Positions 41,955 through 52,399 are shown, counted from the stretch's first letter. The stretch: 64,000 nucleotides of DNA from Lentibacillus populi (GCA_014642895.1 BMJD01000001.1:1-64000), one strand, 5' to 3'. The notes: a model not told the origin generated them from the sequence alone. Made by a program: numbers and translations.

Positions 41955-43070
41955 ATGAAAGAAATTGAGCAAAAATTAAGCGGGGAGATTAAACGCTTGA
42001 CAAATAAAACATTTAAGTTTGATGAGCGTATCAGGGAAGGCTGGTTCTCGGCAGTATATTTTTTGAAAACAAAAGAAATTGCTGAGAAAAGGCTTCCCAA
42101 TAATTATGTAACGATGCAGTTTTTTCAGAAAAAACATGCCGTTTTATGTGGAACCGATGAAGCTATTGCATTAGTACATACATTTGCGCATGAACCTGAA
42201 AAATTGGAAATCCACTCATTAAAAGATGGCGATAAGATTGCACCCTATGAAACGGTCCTGACCATTTCTGGAGCCTATCAGCATTTTGGCTTTCTGGAGG
42301 GGATTATTGACGGAATTTTAGCAAGAAGAACATCGGTAGCAACAAATGTATATAATGTCGTAAAAGCGGCCCGATCTACAGGTAAACAGAAGCCGATTAT
42401 TTTTATGGGCGATCGTGACGATCATTTTACCCAGCAGGCAGGTGACGGTTATGCTGCCTTTATCGGCGGTTCAACAGCACAAGCAACTCATGCAATGAAC
42501 GAATGGTGGGGGAAAAAGGGAATGGGCACAATGCCACACGCGATGATCCAAATGTTTCGCGGTGATGTTGTCGCTGCATCAAAAGCGTACCATGAAATGT
42601 ATCCTGAGGATGAGCTTGTTACACTTGTTGATTATAATAACGACGTGATAACAGATGCGTTAAAGGTTGCCAGGGCATTCGGCACAGATTTAAAAGGTGT
42701 ACGTGTTGATACATCACGGACACTTGTTGATAAATATTTTTTGCGAAATCATCATTTGATGGGCACTTTCGATCCGCGTGGAGCAAGTCCTGAACTTATA
42801 TTTGCATTGCGAAAAGCACTGGATGAAGAAGGATATCCCCACGTAAATATTGTTGTAAGCGGCGGATTTACTGAAAAACGTATTGAACAGTTTGAAATGC
42901 TTGGTGTTCCCGTGGATATGTATGGTGTTGGCGGCAGTTTATTAAATATAAACATTGGCTTCACAGGTGATAATGTCCTGCTTAACGGCACACCAGAAGC
43001 AAAAGAGGGAAGACGGTACAGACCAAACCCACGTCTTGAACCAGTAGAATACAGCAGCCAGACGATTTAA
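41955..43070 (+). CDS. Nicotinate phosphoribosyltransferase
   Basis: 371 residues, ATG 41955, AAGGAG at 41939-41944. Type II phosphoribosyltransferase-like sequence: GWFSAVYFLKTKEIAEKRLP, FLEGIIDGILARRTSVATN, and a late VVSGGFTEKRIEQFEMLGVP with the GVGGSL phosphate loop. Converts nicotinate and PRPP to nicotinate mononucleotide in NAD salvage. Shorter than the usual Bacillus PncB (about 490), so it belongs to the shorter clade. It replaces ytqA/ytqB at this point of the B. subtilis order. Confidence 0.85.
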   Translation: MKEIEQKLSGEIKRLTNKTFKFDERIREGWFSAVYFLKTKEIAEKRLPNNYVTMQFFQKKHAVLCGTDEAIALVHTFAHEPEKLEIHSLKDGDKIAPYETVLTISGAYQHFGFLEGIIDGILARRTSVATNVYNVVKAARSTGKQKPIIFMGDRDDHFTQQAGDGYAAFIGGSTAQATHAMNEWWGKKGMGTMPHAMIQMFRGDVVAASKAYHEMYPEDELVTLVDYNNDVITDALKVARAFGTDLKGVRVDTSRTLVDKYFLRNHHLMGTFDPRGASPELIFALRKALDEEGYPHVNIVVSGGFTEKRIEQFEMLGVPVDMYGVGGSLLNINIGFTGDNVLLNGTPEAKEGRRYRPNPRLEPVEYSSQTI

Positions 43071-43206
43071 AAACGAAAGCGGATACAAACCAGTGCTGGA
43101 AGTGGCCATATCTATCGGTTTAGCGGCATTTAGAGTTAACGCTTCCTGAGTAAGAGAAAATACAGTAACATTATTCTGACGGTGGAGAAAAAATAATTTA
43201 TTTTAC

Positions 43207-43235
43207 TCTTACTTTACTTTTGCTATAATTATGTA
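43207..43235 (+). promoter_or_regulatory. Extended -10 promoter of murC
   Basis: TGCTATAAT (43221-43229) is an extended -10; the -35 TTTTAC at 43201 is weak. A short AAGGAT/ATCCTT hairpin lies in the leader before GGAGG of murC. Confidence 0.55.
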
Positions 43236-43297
43236 ATAGCTACCCGAAAAGAAGGATGGCTAATCCTTTTTACACATAAATTTGGAGGTTCTTTTTT

Positions 43298-44620
43298 ATG
43301 ACAACTTACCATTTTATTGGTATTAAGGGGACAGGAATGAGTGCCCTTGCCCATATACTTTACGATTCCGGAGAAAAGGTGCAAGGATCTGATGTAGAAA
43401 AGCGTTTTTTTACACAGGAAGCATTAGAGGAGAAAAGCATTCCGATACTCCCTTTTTTAGAAGATAACATCAAAGATGACTATACGATCATTGCCGGAAA
43501 TGCATTTTCAGAAGACCATATTGAAATTAAAGCTGCAAGAGAAAAGGGAAACAAATTTTATCGTTATCATGAGTTTTTAGGAGAATGGTTAAAGCAATAT
43601 ACAAGTATTGCGGTAACCGGTGCACATGGGAAAACATCGACAACAGGATTGCTTGCTCACGTTTTAAACGAAACATACCCAGTCTCTTATCTAATTGGTG
43701 ATGGTACAGGTAAAGGCCATGTGGACAGCAAGTATTTTGTTTTTGAAGCATGTGAATATCGCCGCCATTTCCTGCAATACGAACCGAATTATGCGATTAT
43801 GACGAACATTGATTTTGACCATCCGGATTATTTTACGAGCATTGATGATGTGTTTGATGCATTTCAATCAATGGCAGATCGTGTAAAAAAAGGAATTATT
43901 GCGTGTGGAGATGATGAAAAATTGCAGCAAATCCAGGCCAAAGTACCAGTAATGTATTATGGGTTTGCAAATACAAATGACTTTCAGGCGCAAAATGTAA
44001 TTGAAACGGAAAGCGGTACGCAATTTGACGTGTTTGTGCGGAATACTTTTTATGACACATTTACGATTCCGTTTTACGGGGACCATAATATTTTGAATGC
44101 TTTGTCTGTCATTGCTATTTGTCATTATGAAGGCATGCAGGCTGAGGACATCAAAAAAATCAGTACGTTTCAAGGCGTTAAGCGCAGGTTTACCGAGAAA
44201 AAAGCGGGGACTCAGGTTTTAATTGATGATTATGCACACCATCCGAAAGAAATAGAGGCAACAATTAATTCAGCAAGAAAGAAGTATCCGGGGAAATCAA
44301 TTGTCGCCATTTTTCAGCCACATACATTTACAAGGACAAAGACATTTTTGCAGGAGTTTGCCGATAGTTTAGATATGGCCGATCACGTATATTTATGTGA
44401 TATTTTTGGATCTGCGAGAGAAGAAAGTGGAAAACTTACGATTCATGATCTGGAAAAGCTGATTAATGGCAGCACGATACTGGATTTGACACACACTGAG
44501 CGTCTGCTAAGCTATCCCGACAGTGTTTTGATTTTCATGGGAGCAGGAGATATTCAAAAATTCCAGCAAGCTTATGAGGAACAATTAAGTATGTATGATA
44601 ATAAATTGAAAAATGCCTGA
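43298..44620 (+). CDS. murC: UDP-N-acetylmuramate-L-alanine ligase MurC
   Basis: 440 residues, ATG 43298, TTGGAGG upstream. Rossmann start [20 protein letters not shown] loop [12 protein letters not shown] near residue 108, [11 protein letters not shown] in the C-terminal domain. Adds L-Ala to UDP-MurNAc, the first step of the stem peptide. Adjacent to sftA/NaPRT as a wall and division cluster. Confidence 0.95.
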   Translation: MTTYHFIGIKGTGMSALAHILYDSGEKVQGSDVEKRFFTQEALEEKSIPILPFLEDNIKDDYTIIAGNAFSEDHIEIKAAREKGNKFYRYHEFLGEWLKQYTSIAVTGAHGKTSTTGLLAHVLNETYPVSYLIGDGTGKGHVDSKYFVFEACEYRRHFLQYEPNYAIMTNIDFDHPDYFTSIDDVFDAFQSMADRVKKGIIACGDDEKLQQIQAKVPVMYYGFANTNDFQAQNVIETESGTQFDVFVRNTFYDTFTIPFYGDHNILNALSVIAICHYEGMQAEDIKKISTFQGVKRRFTEKKAGTQVLIDDYAHHPKEIEATINSARKKYPGKSIVAIFQPHTFTRTKTFLQEFADSLDMADHVYLCDIFGSAREESGKLTIHDLEKLINGSTILDLTHTERLLSYPDSVLIFMGAGDIQKFQQAYEEQLSMYDNKLKNA

Positions 44621-44644
44621 TATGGAAGAGTCTATGTTAAATAG

Positions 44645-44766
44645 GTTGTTCAAAAAGTCATCAAATGATAAGCGGCATACTCGGGGGGAATTTTCCTTGG
44701 TGCTCTTATTAAACTGGCTCAACCTTTAAGACCCAGTTTGGCAACTTTTCGAACATGCACGTAAAG
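44645..44766. repeat. Dispersed repeat, shorter copy 2
   Basis: TTCAAAAAGTC at 44649-44659 is followed by ATCAAATGATAAGCGGC, nearly as in copy 1 (29208), and ends with AACCTTTAAGACCCAGTTTG, GCAACTTTTCGAACATGCACGTA. About 122 bases, so roughly 100 are missing inside compared with copy 1. Confidence 0.6.
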
Positions 44767-44803
44767 GCTCTTTTTCCACATGATGAATATACAAGCATTG
44801 CCA

Positions 44804-44830
44804 AGGAATTTATCCGTTTTTGTCGAAATG
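44804..44830 (+). promoter_or_regulatory. Sigma-H-like promoter of ytxGH
   Basis: AGGAATT (44804-44810), 11 bases, GTCGAAATG (44822-44830). The B. subtilis ytxGHJ operon is known to be transcribed by sigma-H, which supports this call and, by likeness, the two prophage copies. Confidence 0.7.
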
Positions 44831-44988
44831 AATTGGACAAACCTGTATAGTTGAACAAGGAATAGGTTTAGTCCAATTTTGTTCGGGTATTATTTAAGTA
44901 ATTGTTGGTATCTTAGTTAATACTAATGACTATCAATCAACATTACTGTATAAAATAAAATACATATATTTAGAAGGAGCTGAATTAC

Positions 44989-45396
44989 ATGGAATACTTA
45001 TTAGCTATTGCTGCGTTTATTGCTGCTGTGGCCTTTGCAGTATTAGTAGCTTATTTAGCAATGACATTGGTAGCTGCCCGACGTACATTAAATAACGTAG
45101 CGGATACAATGGAAAATATGGAAAAACAAATGCGGGGGATTACCAAAGAGACAGAGGAATTATTAAATAAAACGAATAAACTAGCAGAGGATGCAAGTCA
45201 AAAATCCGCAAAAATGAATGGTCTTTTTGAAGGTGTAAAAGGTATTGGTGACACGGTAAAAGATTTCAATCAAACATTAAGACAAGTTTCAGCAAGCATC
45301 TCGAAATCTGCTTCCCAGAATCAGGACAAGGCATCACAGGCAGTGAAGTGGGGCGCAGCAATGATGGATTTATGGAAAAAAAATAAACATAAATAA
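44989..45396 (+). CDS. ytxG: YtxG (DUF948) general-stress membrane protein
   Basis: 135 residues, ATG 44989, AGAAGGAGCTG upstream. An N-terminal membrane segment (LLAIAAFIAAVAFAVLVAYLA) is followed by a long coiled coil (about residues 35-90) and a basic tail. This is the DUF948/YtxG layout. Twenty bases before ytxH; expression expected in stationary phase and stress. Confidence 0.9.
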   Translation: MEYLLAIAAFIAAVAFAVLVAYLAMTLVAARRTLNNVADTMENMEKQMRGITKETEELLNKTNKLAEDASQKSAKMNGLFEGVKGIGDTVKDFNQTLRQVSASISKSASQNQDKASQAVKWGAAMMDLWKKNKHK

Positions 45397-45415
45397 ATTT
45401 GGAGGAGGAGATTGT

Positions 45416-45841
45416 ATGGGAGCCAAACAAGATGGTAATATAAACACGAAAGATTTTGTTATTGGAGCGCTAATTGGTGGTATTGTTGGTGCGTCCACTG
45501 CACTATTATATGCGCCAAAATCCGGTAAAGAACTACGGGGGGATATTAATCAGGGTGCCACCCAATTAAAAGACCGGGCGAATGATTGGAAAGATGTTGC
45601 CTATGAAAAAGGATCTGCATTAAAAGATAAAGCGTACAATATGGGTACAGAGGTGAAAGGCAAAGCAGTAGATTCCGCTTCTCAGCTATCAAAGAATGTT
45701 TCACAAAAAACACAGGAGTTAACCAAAACCGTCCAAAACAAGCTGCAGGATAAGCGGAATAAAGAGGACGAGGCATTACAAGCAGCTGAAGAAGTAGCCG
45801 AAGCAATTGAAGAAGCTGCAGATGAATTGGAAAAGAAATAA
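45416..45841 (+). CDS. ytxH: YtxH-like stress protein
   Basis: 141 residues, GGAGGAGATTGT before ATG 45416. DFVIGALIGGIVGASTALLY is a glycine-zipper membrane segment, followed by the family motif APKSGKELRGDI and a long charged helical region ending in Glu/Ala repeats. B. subtilis has ytxJ next; here no ytxJ follows and an FtsA-like gene faces it instead. Confidence 0.9.
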   Translation: MGAKQDGNINTKDFVIGALIGGIVGASTALLYAPKSGKELRGDINQGATQLKDRANDWKDVAYEKGSALKDKAYNMGTEVKGKAVDSASQLSKNVSQKTQELTKTVQNKLQDKRNKEDEALQAAEEVAEAIEEAADELEKK

Positions 45842-45852
45842 CCTTTTACCAT

Positions 45853-45887
45853 AAAAAGGAGCTGCCTTTTAAGGTTAGCTCCTTTTT
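45853..45887. terminator. Bidirectional terminator
   Basis: AAAAAGGAGCT and AGCTCCTTTTT are exact inverses around a 13-base loop. It serves ytxH and the converging FtsA-like gene. Confidence 0.9.
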
Positions 45888-45921
45888 ATGTGTAATAAAT
45901 GGGGGACGATCGCGTGTCGAT

Positions 45922-48060
45922 TTAATCCTCCCAAATCAGCTCCAGATTATCGCCATCGTGAATGGTTTCATGAAAAGTCGCTGGCTGTTTGTTTTTATAC
46001 AGTTTGAAATTTCCTGAAGCATTCGCTAAATCGATCTCAATATAACGAAAAATGTCTTGAAAAATATACGGTGTAACAGTTTGTCGTCTCACCTCAAGCT
46101 TGTCATTCGGCATAAGAAGTGTATCCTCGGATAATTCCTCCTGATTTCGATAAACTTTGTTGAATTGCTGCTTTACCAAAACCGGTTTGTTATTAAACGT
46201 GACCGTAATGGAATCCCAAAGCACTTCATGACACTGGTTAAGTATGTCATTAACAGTCGGATGCTTTCGTGTTTTGATGGTTATATGATCGCCATTTTTT
46301 AATGGTTGATTGATTATCGCTTTTTCGTTATTCAAGTACAGCTGTGTCCCACCTTTATTCTGCAGGATAACCTCCTTGTTATTTACATACACATGAAATG
46401 CTTGTACTGTTTTACGTTTTTCCGGAGCCAATGTTTCGATAAAGTCCTGAACGGTTCTGGTTTGGTTCCACTCGATGCTATCATTATCTTGCAGAATATA
46501 ATCCTTTTCTTGACGAACCCCGTTGACATAGAAAGTAGTCGTGATTTGATAGGCTGTATCGTTGAAATAGATCGTAAACGATGAGACTTCGCCAACAAGC
46601 TCTTCCAAAGTAACGGTTGGTTCTTTTCCGTCCACGCCTTTTACAAGCGAAATGCTGTCACCATGATGAACGATTGTATCAACATTTGCTGGGCTGTTGT
46701 TTAACTGGACTACAGGCGCTTTTCCGTATTCGCCTGGTAGTGTGACGGTCTTGTCGTTTACCGTAACAATAGCTGCAACTCCTGGTCTTCCATACCATTT
46801 ATTTATCTCAATTCCAGCCTGTACCAAACAATCGCCAATTGTTAATTGCTTCATTTCAAACAGTCGGATGGTTTGATTATTAACACTGACACTGACATAG
46901 TGTACTGGATTCTCTATAGCGGCAATGGCAATCCCGATTGGTGTCACATAATCAGGACCTGTCGGAAGTTGTTCTGTTTTTGTTATATGTTGGATCGCGT
47001 CAATTCCTCGTACCGCAACACGATTGGCTGGCAGCTGCAGTTTCTTTGCCAGAGCCGTGTTTATCCCTGGGGTCAAACTGCCACCGCCAACAAGCATGAC
47101 AGCTTTCGGCGCCCGTGAGTTTAATTGAATGATTTCCTCGGCAATTGCACCTGCTAATCGTTCAACATCTGATGTAATGTCATGCATTAACGTAGTATGG
47201 TCAATCGTTGTTTCAAAGCCCAGGATGTCCTGAACGGTATCCTTACCATTCAATACAATTTCCTTTTTCGTCTGCTCTGCTTCTGGAAAATCCAATAAAT
47301 AGTAATCACTGATCGCCTCCGTTATTTCATCGCCGGCAACCGGAACCATTCCATAGGCGACAACTGTACCCTTATCTGTTATAGCAATATCACTCGTACC
47401 AGCTCCAATGTCGACAAGTGCCACATTCAGCCGCCGCATTGATTCCGGGATAAGTACATGAATTGCCGCAATCGGCTCCAGGGTCAGTGCTTCCATTTCC
47501 AATTCCGCTCGTGATAACGCCGCTAAAAGAGATTCGACGACCACTTTTGGCAAAAATGTAGCAATAATTTCTGCTGCTGCCTTTTTGCCGCTCTGATCAA
47601 TCAAGGAACCGATTACTTCACCATCAAGCTTATAGTGCAGTACAGAATAACCAACACAATAATAGTTTGTATAGTCACCATCATTTTCATTGTTGGCAAG
47701 CTGGCGCTGGGCCGCTTGGACAGCACTTAATTCCAAATGCTTGATTATATCGTTTTCTGCAATTGGCTGCTGGTTTAAATCAAGCTCAGCAGTTGCTTGA
47801 ACCGTCTTAAGTGCCCTGCCGGCAGCAGCAACACAAACGGACGGTAATTCGCCATATGGTTGTTCGAGCTGCTGTTTAACATCATGGATAACGTCAGCAA
47901 CTTCAATTACATTATGTATTTGCCCATCCCGCATTGATCGTTCCTTATGTTCTTTTGTATAGAAATCGATAATCGAAAATCTATCACTCTGTTTTTCTAA
48001 TAAAATACCTGTTACGGATCTTGTACCAATATCCAGTGCAAAAATGCGCTCTTCCATCAT
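45922..48060 (-). CDS. FtsA-like actin-family protein with beta-grasp-like tail
   Basis: 712 residues on the minus strand. Residues 1-about 385 follow FtsA: MEERIFALDIGTRSVTG, an SHS2-type insert after VCVAAAGRAL, the phosphate-2 loop NVALVDIGAGTSDIAI near residue 215, and the adenosine loop AVMLVGGGSLTPGIN near 325. Unlike FtsA it has no amphipathic C-terminal helix but about 320 extra residues with four or five repeats of a strand-turn unit ending L-x-x-G/N-D-x-I (for example LKNGDHITIKT, LMPNDKLEVR, IHDGDNLELIWED). These look like small beta-grasp domains. Perhaps a septum or sporulation scaffold; role unknown. Confidence 0.75.
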   Translation of the reverse strand: MMEERIFALDIGTRSVTGILLEKQSDRFSIIDFYTKEHKERSMRDGQIHNVIEVADVIHDVKQQLEQPYGELPSVCVAAAGRALKTVQATAELDLNQQPIAENDIIKHLELSAVQAAQRQLANNENDGDYTNYYCVGYSVLHYKLDGEVIGSLIDQSGKKAAAEIIATFLPKVVVESLLAALSRAELEMEALTLEPIAAIHVLIPESMRRLNVALVDIGAGTSDIAITDKGTVVAYGMVPVAGDEITEAISDYYLLDFPEAEQTKKEIVLNGKDTVQDILGFETTIDHTTLMHDITSDVERLAGAIAEEIIQLNSRAPKAVMLVGGGSLTPGINTALAKKLQLPANRVAVRGIDAIQHITKTEQLPTGPDYVTPIGIAIAAIENPVHYVSVSVNNQTIRLFEMKQLTIGDCLVQAGIEINKWYGRPGVAAIVTVNDKTVTLPGEYGKAPVVQLNNSPANVDTIVHHGDSISLVKGVDGKEPTVTLEELVGEVSSFTIYFNDTAYQITTTFYVNGVRQEKDYILQDNDSIEWNQTRTVQDFIETLAPEKRKTVQAFHVYVNNKEVILQNKGGTQLYLNNEKAIINQPLKNGDHITIKTRKHPTVNDILNQCHEVLWDSITVTFNNKPVLVKQQFNKVYRNQEELSEDTLLMPNDKLEVRRQTVTPYIFQDIFRYIEIDLANASGNFKLYKNKQPATFHETIHDGDNLELIWED

Positions 48061-48108
48061 GAAAAATCCCTTTCCAGAAAGAATATAGTTATAATTATAA
48101 ACTTTTTG

Positions 48109-48137
48109 CTGACAAAGAAAAAATTTTTAGCTATAAT
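48109..48137 (+). promoter_or_regulatory. Sigma-A promoter of aroA
   Basis: CTGACA (48109-48114), 17 bases, TATAAT (48132-48137). The transcript would have a leader of about 40 bases ending in AGGAGGAG. Confidence 0.75.
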
Positions 48138-48184
48138 TGTCTCTAATTATTAAAAATGTATTATATTTAGGAGGAGATTTTAGG

Positions 48185-49261
48185 ATGAATGAAATGGAAC
48201 AACTGCGCAATCAGTTAGACAGTGTTAATCTTGAACTGTTAGAGCTTGTAAATCGGCGTGCCGAGCTCGTTCGGCAAATCGGTGAAATAAAGGATAAGCA
48301 AGGTATGAAACGATATGATCCTGTACGAGAGCGGGATATGCTGAATAAGCTTGTCCAGCATAATGATGGTCCATTTGAAGATTCGACAGTGGAACACATT
48401 TTCAAAGAAATCTTCAAGGCTAGTCTGGAGCTGCAAGAGGATGATCATCGTAAAGCACTGCTCGTTTCGCGGAAAAAGAAACCGGAAGATACGGTGATCG
48501 ATATTAAGGGAGAAAAGGTTGGAGATGGTAATACCCATTTTGTTTTCGGTCCGTGTGCTGTTGAAAGCTATGAGCAAACGAGCGCGGTAGCGGAGGCGGT
48601 TAAGCGAAGAGGGGTTAAACTGCTAAGGGGTGGTGCCTTCAAGCCTAGAACATCACCATATGATTTCCAGGGACTTGGAATCGAAGGACTGCAAATCTTG
48701 AAACGGGTTGCCGATGAATATGATCTGGCGGTGGTAAGCGAAATTGTTAATCCAGCACATATTGAAAAGGCGGTGGATTACCTTGATGTCATCCAGATTG
48801 GCGCACGTAATATGCAAAACTTTGAGCTGCTAAAGGCAGCAGGGGATGTCAATAAGCCTATATTATTGAAACGTGGTTTATCCGCAACAATATCAGAATT
48901 TATCAATGCTGCAGAATATATTATATCACGTGGCAATGGAAATATTATTCTTTGTGAACGCGGAATTAGAACGTATGAAAAAGCGACACGGAATACACTG
49001 GATATTTCGGCTGTTCCGATTTTGAAACAGGAGACACATTTACCTGTTATGGTTGATGTAACACACTCAACTGGTCGAAGGGATTTGCTGCTTCCAACAG
49101 CAAAGGCTGCTCTGGCAATTGGTGCCGATGGGGTAATGGCCGAGGTGCATCCGGATCCGGCAGTAGCCCTGTCTGATTCTGCACAGCAAATGGATATTCC
49201 AATGTTTGATTCGTTCATGGATGCTTTAGCTTCCTATACGGCAACAGCTGCCCGTTCATAA
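48185..49261 (+). CDS. aroA: Bifunctional chorismate mutase/DAHP synthase AroA
   Basis: ATG 48185 ([15 protein letters not shown]) follows AGGAGGAGATTTTAGG. 358 residues: an AroQ-type chorismate mutase (residues 1-about 85) fused to a type I-beta DAHP synthase with [29 protein letters not shown] and [14 protein letters not shown]. It makes DAHP from PEP and erythrose 4-phosphate; the mutase domain senses chorismate/prephenate. Precedes ccpA as in B. subtilis. Confidence 0.95.
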   Translation: MNEMEQLRNQLDSVNLELLELVNRRAELVRQIGEIKDKQGMKRYDPVRERDMLNKLVQHNDGPFEDSTVEHIFKEIFKASLELQEDDHRKALLVSRKKKPEDTVIDIKGEKVGDGNTHFVFGPCAVESYEQTSAVAEAVKRRGVKLLRGGAFKPRTSPYDFQGLGIEGLQILKRVADEYDLAVVSEIVNPAHIEKAVDYLDVIQIGARNMQNFELLKAAGDVNKPILLKRGLSATISEFINAAEYIISRGNGNIILCERGIRTYEKATRNTLDISAVPILKQETHLPVMVDVTHSTGRRDLLLPTAKAALAIGADGVMAEVHPDPAVALSDSAQQMDIPMFDSFMDALASYTATAARS

Positions 49262-49436
49262 GCACAAAAGCGCAAGCGCCCATTTTGAGGAAGGACGACT
49301 AAAACCGGCACGTCCCCTTTCACCGATATTAACTTATCGTATGGAGGGGGAACACTAACAACCTGGAAATGGATTTTTCTAGGTTAGTTGTATAAATCTG
49401 TAAATTTTTCGCCTGCTTTACTAAGAAAAATAATGG

Positions 49437-49468
49437 CTGGTCAACATTTGATCAGTCTTTTTATTTTT
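49437..49468 (+). terminator. Terminator between aroA and ccpA
   Basis: CTGGTCA (49437-49443) pairs with TGATCAG (49449-49455), five-base loop, then TCTTTTTATTTTTT. Confidence 0.7.
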
Positions 49469-49548
49469 TAATTGTTTATTTTGTGGTACAGTATGATATA
49501 TATAACTTTAGGACGTGTCAACGTTAAAAATTTGGAGGTTTTAGCAAA

Positions 49549-50550
49549 ATGAATATCACAATATATGATGTAGCAAGGGAAGCAAATGTATCGATGGCAA
49601 CAGTTTCACGTGTGGTTAATGGAAATCCGAATGTGAAACCTGTAACACGTAAAAAGGTACTGGCAACAATTGAGCGGCTGGGATATCGGCCTAATGCCGT
49701 TGCCAGAGGACTAGCTAGTAAAAAAACAACGACAGTAGGTGCGATTATTCCGGATGTTTCCAGCATCTTTTTTGCCGAATTAGCAAGGGGTATAGAGGAT
49801 ATAGCAACAATGTATAAATACAATATTATTTTGAGTAATTCGGACCAGAACAAGGATAAAGAATTGCAATTGATCAATACGATGCTGGAAAAACAAGTTG
49901 ATGGTATTTTATTTATGGGTGGAGACATTACTGAGGAGCATGTGAACCAATTTCAATCATCGTCTGTTCCAGTTGTACTGGCAGCAACATTTGACGAATC
50001 AGAGACAATTCCATCGGTTAACATTGATTATGAAGCTGCTGCCTATGAAGCAACGAAATTTCTAATCGATCAGGGAAATGACCATCCTGCTTATGTAACT
50101 AGTCAGGATGGAACGCTTATCAATAAATTGAAATTTGCTGGTTATACTCGGGCGCTGAAGGAGTCAGGTGCAACTGTCAACGAGGATTACGTTGTAGAAG
50201 GTGACTATTCGTATGATTCGGGAATAGAGGCTGCTGAACAGCTATTATCACATGATAAAAAGCCGGCCGCAATATTTGTCGCTTCCGATGAGATGGCATT
50301 AGGGGTTATCCATGGAATACAGGATAAAGGCCTAAACGTACCCGGGGACATCGAGGTGTTTGGTTTTAATAACACGAGAATCGCAACAATGGTCCGTCCC
50401 ACACTTTCAACCATTGTCCAGCCAATGTATGATATTGGTGCAGTAGCGATGCGGTTATTGACGAAATATATGAATAAAGAAGATGTATCCGAGAAGAAGG
50501 TTGTATTGCCACACCGAATTATTGAAAGGGACTCAACAAATCGAAAATAA
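49549..50550 (+). CDS. ccpA: Catabolite control protein A
   Basis: 333 residues, ATG 49549, TTGGAGG upstream. LacI-family HTH at residues 4-25 ([20 protein letters not shown]), hinge [17 protein letters not shown], then the periplasmic-binding-like core ending with [19 protein letters not shown]. With HPr-Ser46-P it binds cre sites and represses or activates carbon genes, including probably acuABC a few kilobases away. Confidence 0.95.
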   Translation: MNITIYDVAREANVSMATVSRVVNGNPNVKPVTRKKVLATIERLGYRPNAVARGLASKKTTTVGAIIPDVSSIFFAELARGIEDIATMYKYNIILSNSDQNKDKELQLINTMLEKQVDGILFMGGDITEEHVNQFQSSSVPVVLAATFDESETIPSVNIDYEAAAYEATKFLIDQGNDHPAYVTSQDGTLINKLKFAGYTRALKESGATVNEDYVVEGDYSYDSGIEAAEQLLSHDKKPAAIFVASDEMALGVIHGIQDKGLNVPGDIEVFGFNNTRIATMVRPTLSTIVQPMYDIGAVAMRLLTKYMNKEDVSEKKVVLPHRIIERDSTNRK

Positions 50551-50659
50551 TGCCGATATATAGAATGAGTCATATTGGAAGGGAAACGGCAGTTTAATCA
50601 GCTTGATGAGGATCCTGTGTGCAGTTTCCCGTTATTCATCTAGGTTTGGGGAGATTACG

Positions 50660-51484
50660 ATGAGGAAAAGAGATATATTAACTCCAATCGGCATTACATT
50701 CGGATTTATTATGATTATGCTTGCCATTTTAACAAATGGTGGAAGCAAAGGGGCTATCACGTTTCTTGATGTTTCTTCCATTTTCATTGTAATTGGCGGG
50801 TTGATCGCATCATTGATGATTAATTTTAAAATGGAACAAATGAAGCTGGCAACAAAGGTATTGAAAGAAGCATTTCACAAAAACGATCAGCAGCTCCCAC
50901 AATTGATCAAACTGTTTGTACAATTGTCGGAACGCGCACGCCGGGAAGGGATATTGGCCTTGGAAAATGAGCTGGATGAAGTGGAGAATCCGTTCATTAA
51001 AAAAGGTATATTGCTTGCTGTTGACGGGATTGAACCGGAAGTAATCAATGATATTATGAATGCGGAAATCACAGCAATGGAGGAACGCCATTATCAAGGA
51101 CGAGCCATTATTGAAAAAGCTGGGGAATACGCACCAGCATGGGGAATGATTGGTACGCTGGTCGGACTGGTTCTAATGCTGAATAATCTTGAGGATCCTG
51201 CTACATTGGGGCCGGCAATGGCTGTTGCGCTTCTGACAACCCTGTATGGAACGGTGCTTGCTAACCTGGTATTTATTCCGATGGCAAGTAAATTGGAAGG
51301 AAAAACAGAAGAAGAAGTTTTTATGAAACAAATTATTATTGAAGGGATTATTGGAGTTCAGTCCGGACAAAATCCACGGATTCTGGAGGAAAAGCTTAGT
51401 GCGTTTCTCTCCAATGAATCGAAGCTGTCAGAAAAGCAGCAGGATGAAGCAGCGTTCGTGGAGGAGAGCGTCCATGAAGCGTAG
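50660..51484 (+). CDS. motP: Flagellar stator MotP (MotA family)
   Basis: ATG 50660 (MRKRDILTPIGITFGFI), GGGGAG upstream. 274 residues with four membrane segments and the MotA segments EKAGEYAPAWGMIGTLVGL and GPAMAVALLTTLYGT. MotPS stators are generally Na+-driven and are common in alkaliphilic and halophilic Bacillaceae. Overlaps motS by 11 bases. Next to ccpA as in B. subtilis ytxD. Confidence 0.9.
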   Translation: MRKRDILTPIGITFGFIMIMLAILTNGGSKGAITFLDVSSIFIVIGGLIASLMINFKMEQMKLATKVLKEAFHKNDQQLPQLIKLFVQLSERARREGILALENELDEVENPFIKKGILLAVDGIEPEVINDIMNAEITAMEERHYQGRAIIEKAGEYAPAWGMIGTLVGLVLMLNNLEDPATLGPAMAVALLTTLYGTVLANLVFIPMASKLEGKTEEEVFMKQIIIEGIIGVQSGQNPRILEEKLSAFLSNESKLSEKQQDEAAFVEESVHEA

Positions 51485-52265
51485 ACAAATAAAGAAAACG
51501 AGAAATAACGGTGCACCAAAATGGATGGTTACCTATTCAGACATGGTCACATTAATACTTGTCTTCTTTATATTATTGTTCTCCATGTCACAAATTGATT
51601 TAGTAAAATTTGAGGCTATTTCTGAGTCATTTCGGAACCGGATGGTTTTAGATTTTTATCCATCACCTGTACCGATGGAGAATCCAACTGAAAGTACGAG
51701 TGATCAGGAAAGCGGGAAAAATTCCAACGAGTTTGAGAACCCCGCACAATTGGAAAATTTAAATGACAGGGATGACGAAACTGGCGATAAAACAGATTCA
51801 CTGGATAAATTAATGGAAGACGTTGAGAAATACTTGCATGAAAATAAGCTAGAAAACGTAATTTCGGCCAGCCGAACCGACCGTGGTGTCGTTTTGGTAT
51901 TACAGGAGAGTATTTTATTTGACTCTGGAGAAGCCGCTATTCTCGATTCCGGGAAACCCTTTCTCAATAAAATAGGTACACTGCTTGAAGAGATGCCAAA
52001 TCATGTGAAAGTAGAAGGACATACAGACAGCAGACCAATTTCGAATTTCCGCTACCCGTCAAATTGGGAATTATCCGGGGCAAGAGCCAGCAGTGTTATT
52101 CGTTATCTCATTACAGAGAACGATTTTGATGAATCCCGTTTTTCCTCAGTAGGTTATGGGGACACACAACCAATTGTACCGAACACCTCGAAAAAAAATT
52201 GGAGTAAAAACAGACGTGTTGAAATCGTCATATTGGAAGATAATACAGAACAGAATAATGGATAA
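51474..52265 (+). CDS. motS: Flagellar stator MotS (MotB family)
   Basis: ATG 51474 lies inside the end of motP with GAGGAGAG upstream; the frame is open far upstream. 263 residues: one membrane segment with the ion-binding Asp (GAPKWMVTYSDMVTLILVFF), an acidic linker, and a peptidoglycan-binding OmpA-like domain (KVEGHTDSRPISNF, NWELSGARASSVIRYL, KNRRVEIVI). Anchors the stator to the wall. Confidence 0.9.
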   Translation: MKRRQIKKTRNNGAPKWMVTYSDMVTLILVFFILLFSMSQIDLVKFEAISESFRNRMVLDFYPSPVPMENPTESTSDQESGKNSNEFENPAQLENLNDRDDETGDKTDSLDKLMEDVEKYLHENKLENVISASRTDRGVVLVLQESILFDSGEAAILDSGKPFLNKIGTLLEEMPNHVKVEGHTDSRPISNFRYPSNWELSGARASSVIRYLITENDFDESRFSSVGYGDTQPIVPNTSKKNWSKNRRVEIVILEDNTEQNNG

Positions 52266-52305
52266 AGGGAGATGACGTACAGGTGCTATCTCGCTTTATC
52301 CATTT
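52260..52305. terminator. Terminator between motS and acuC
   Basis: GGATAAAGGGAGAT pairs with ATCTCGCTTTATCC (one mismatch), followed by ATTTTA. Can act on both converging transcripts. Confidence 0.75.
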
Positions 52306-52399
52306 TAAATTTAAGTTTCTTTCCAGATTGATCGTTGGATGAAATGGACAATATCGGGTTGGCGCTGATGAAATATTGTCAGCTCGACTTGTTCATTGA

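Noticed and set aside
49265..49320. AAAAGCGCAAGCGCC segment after aroA as a mobile element
   Set aside because: It resembles a common extragenic repeat, but no ends or second good copy could be defined in this window.
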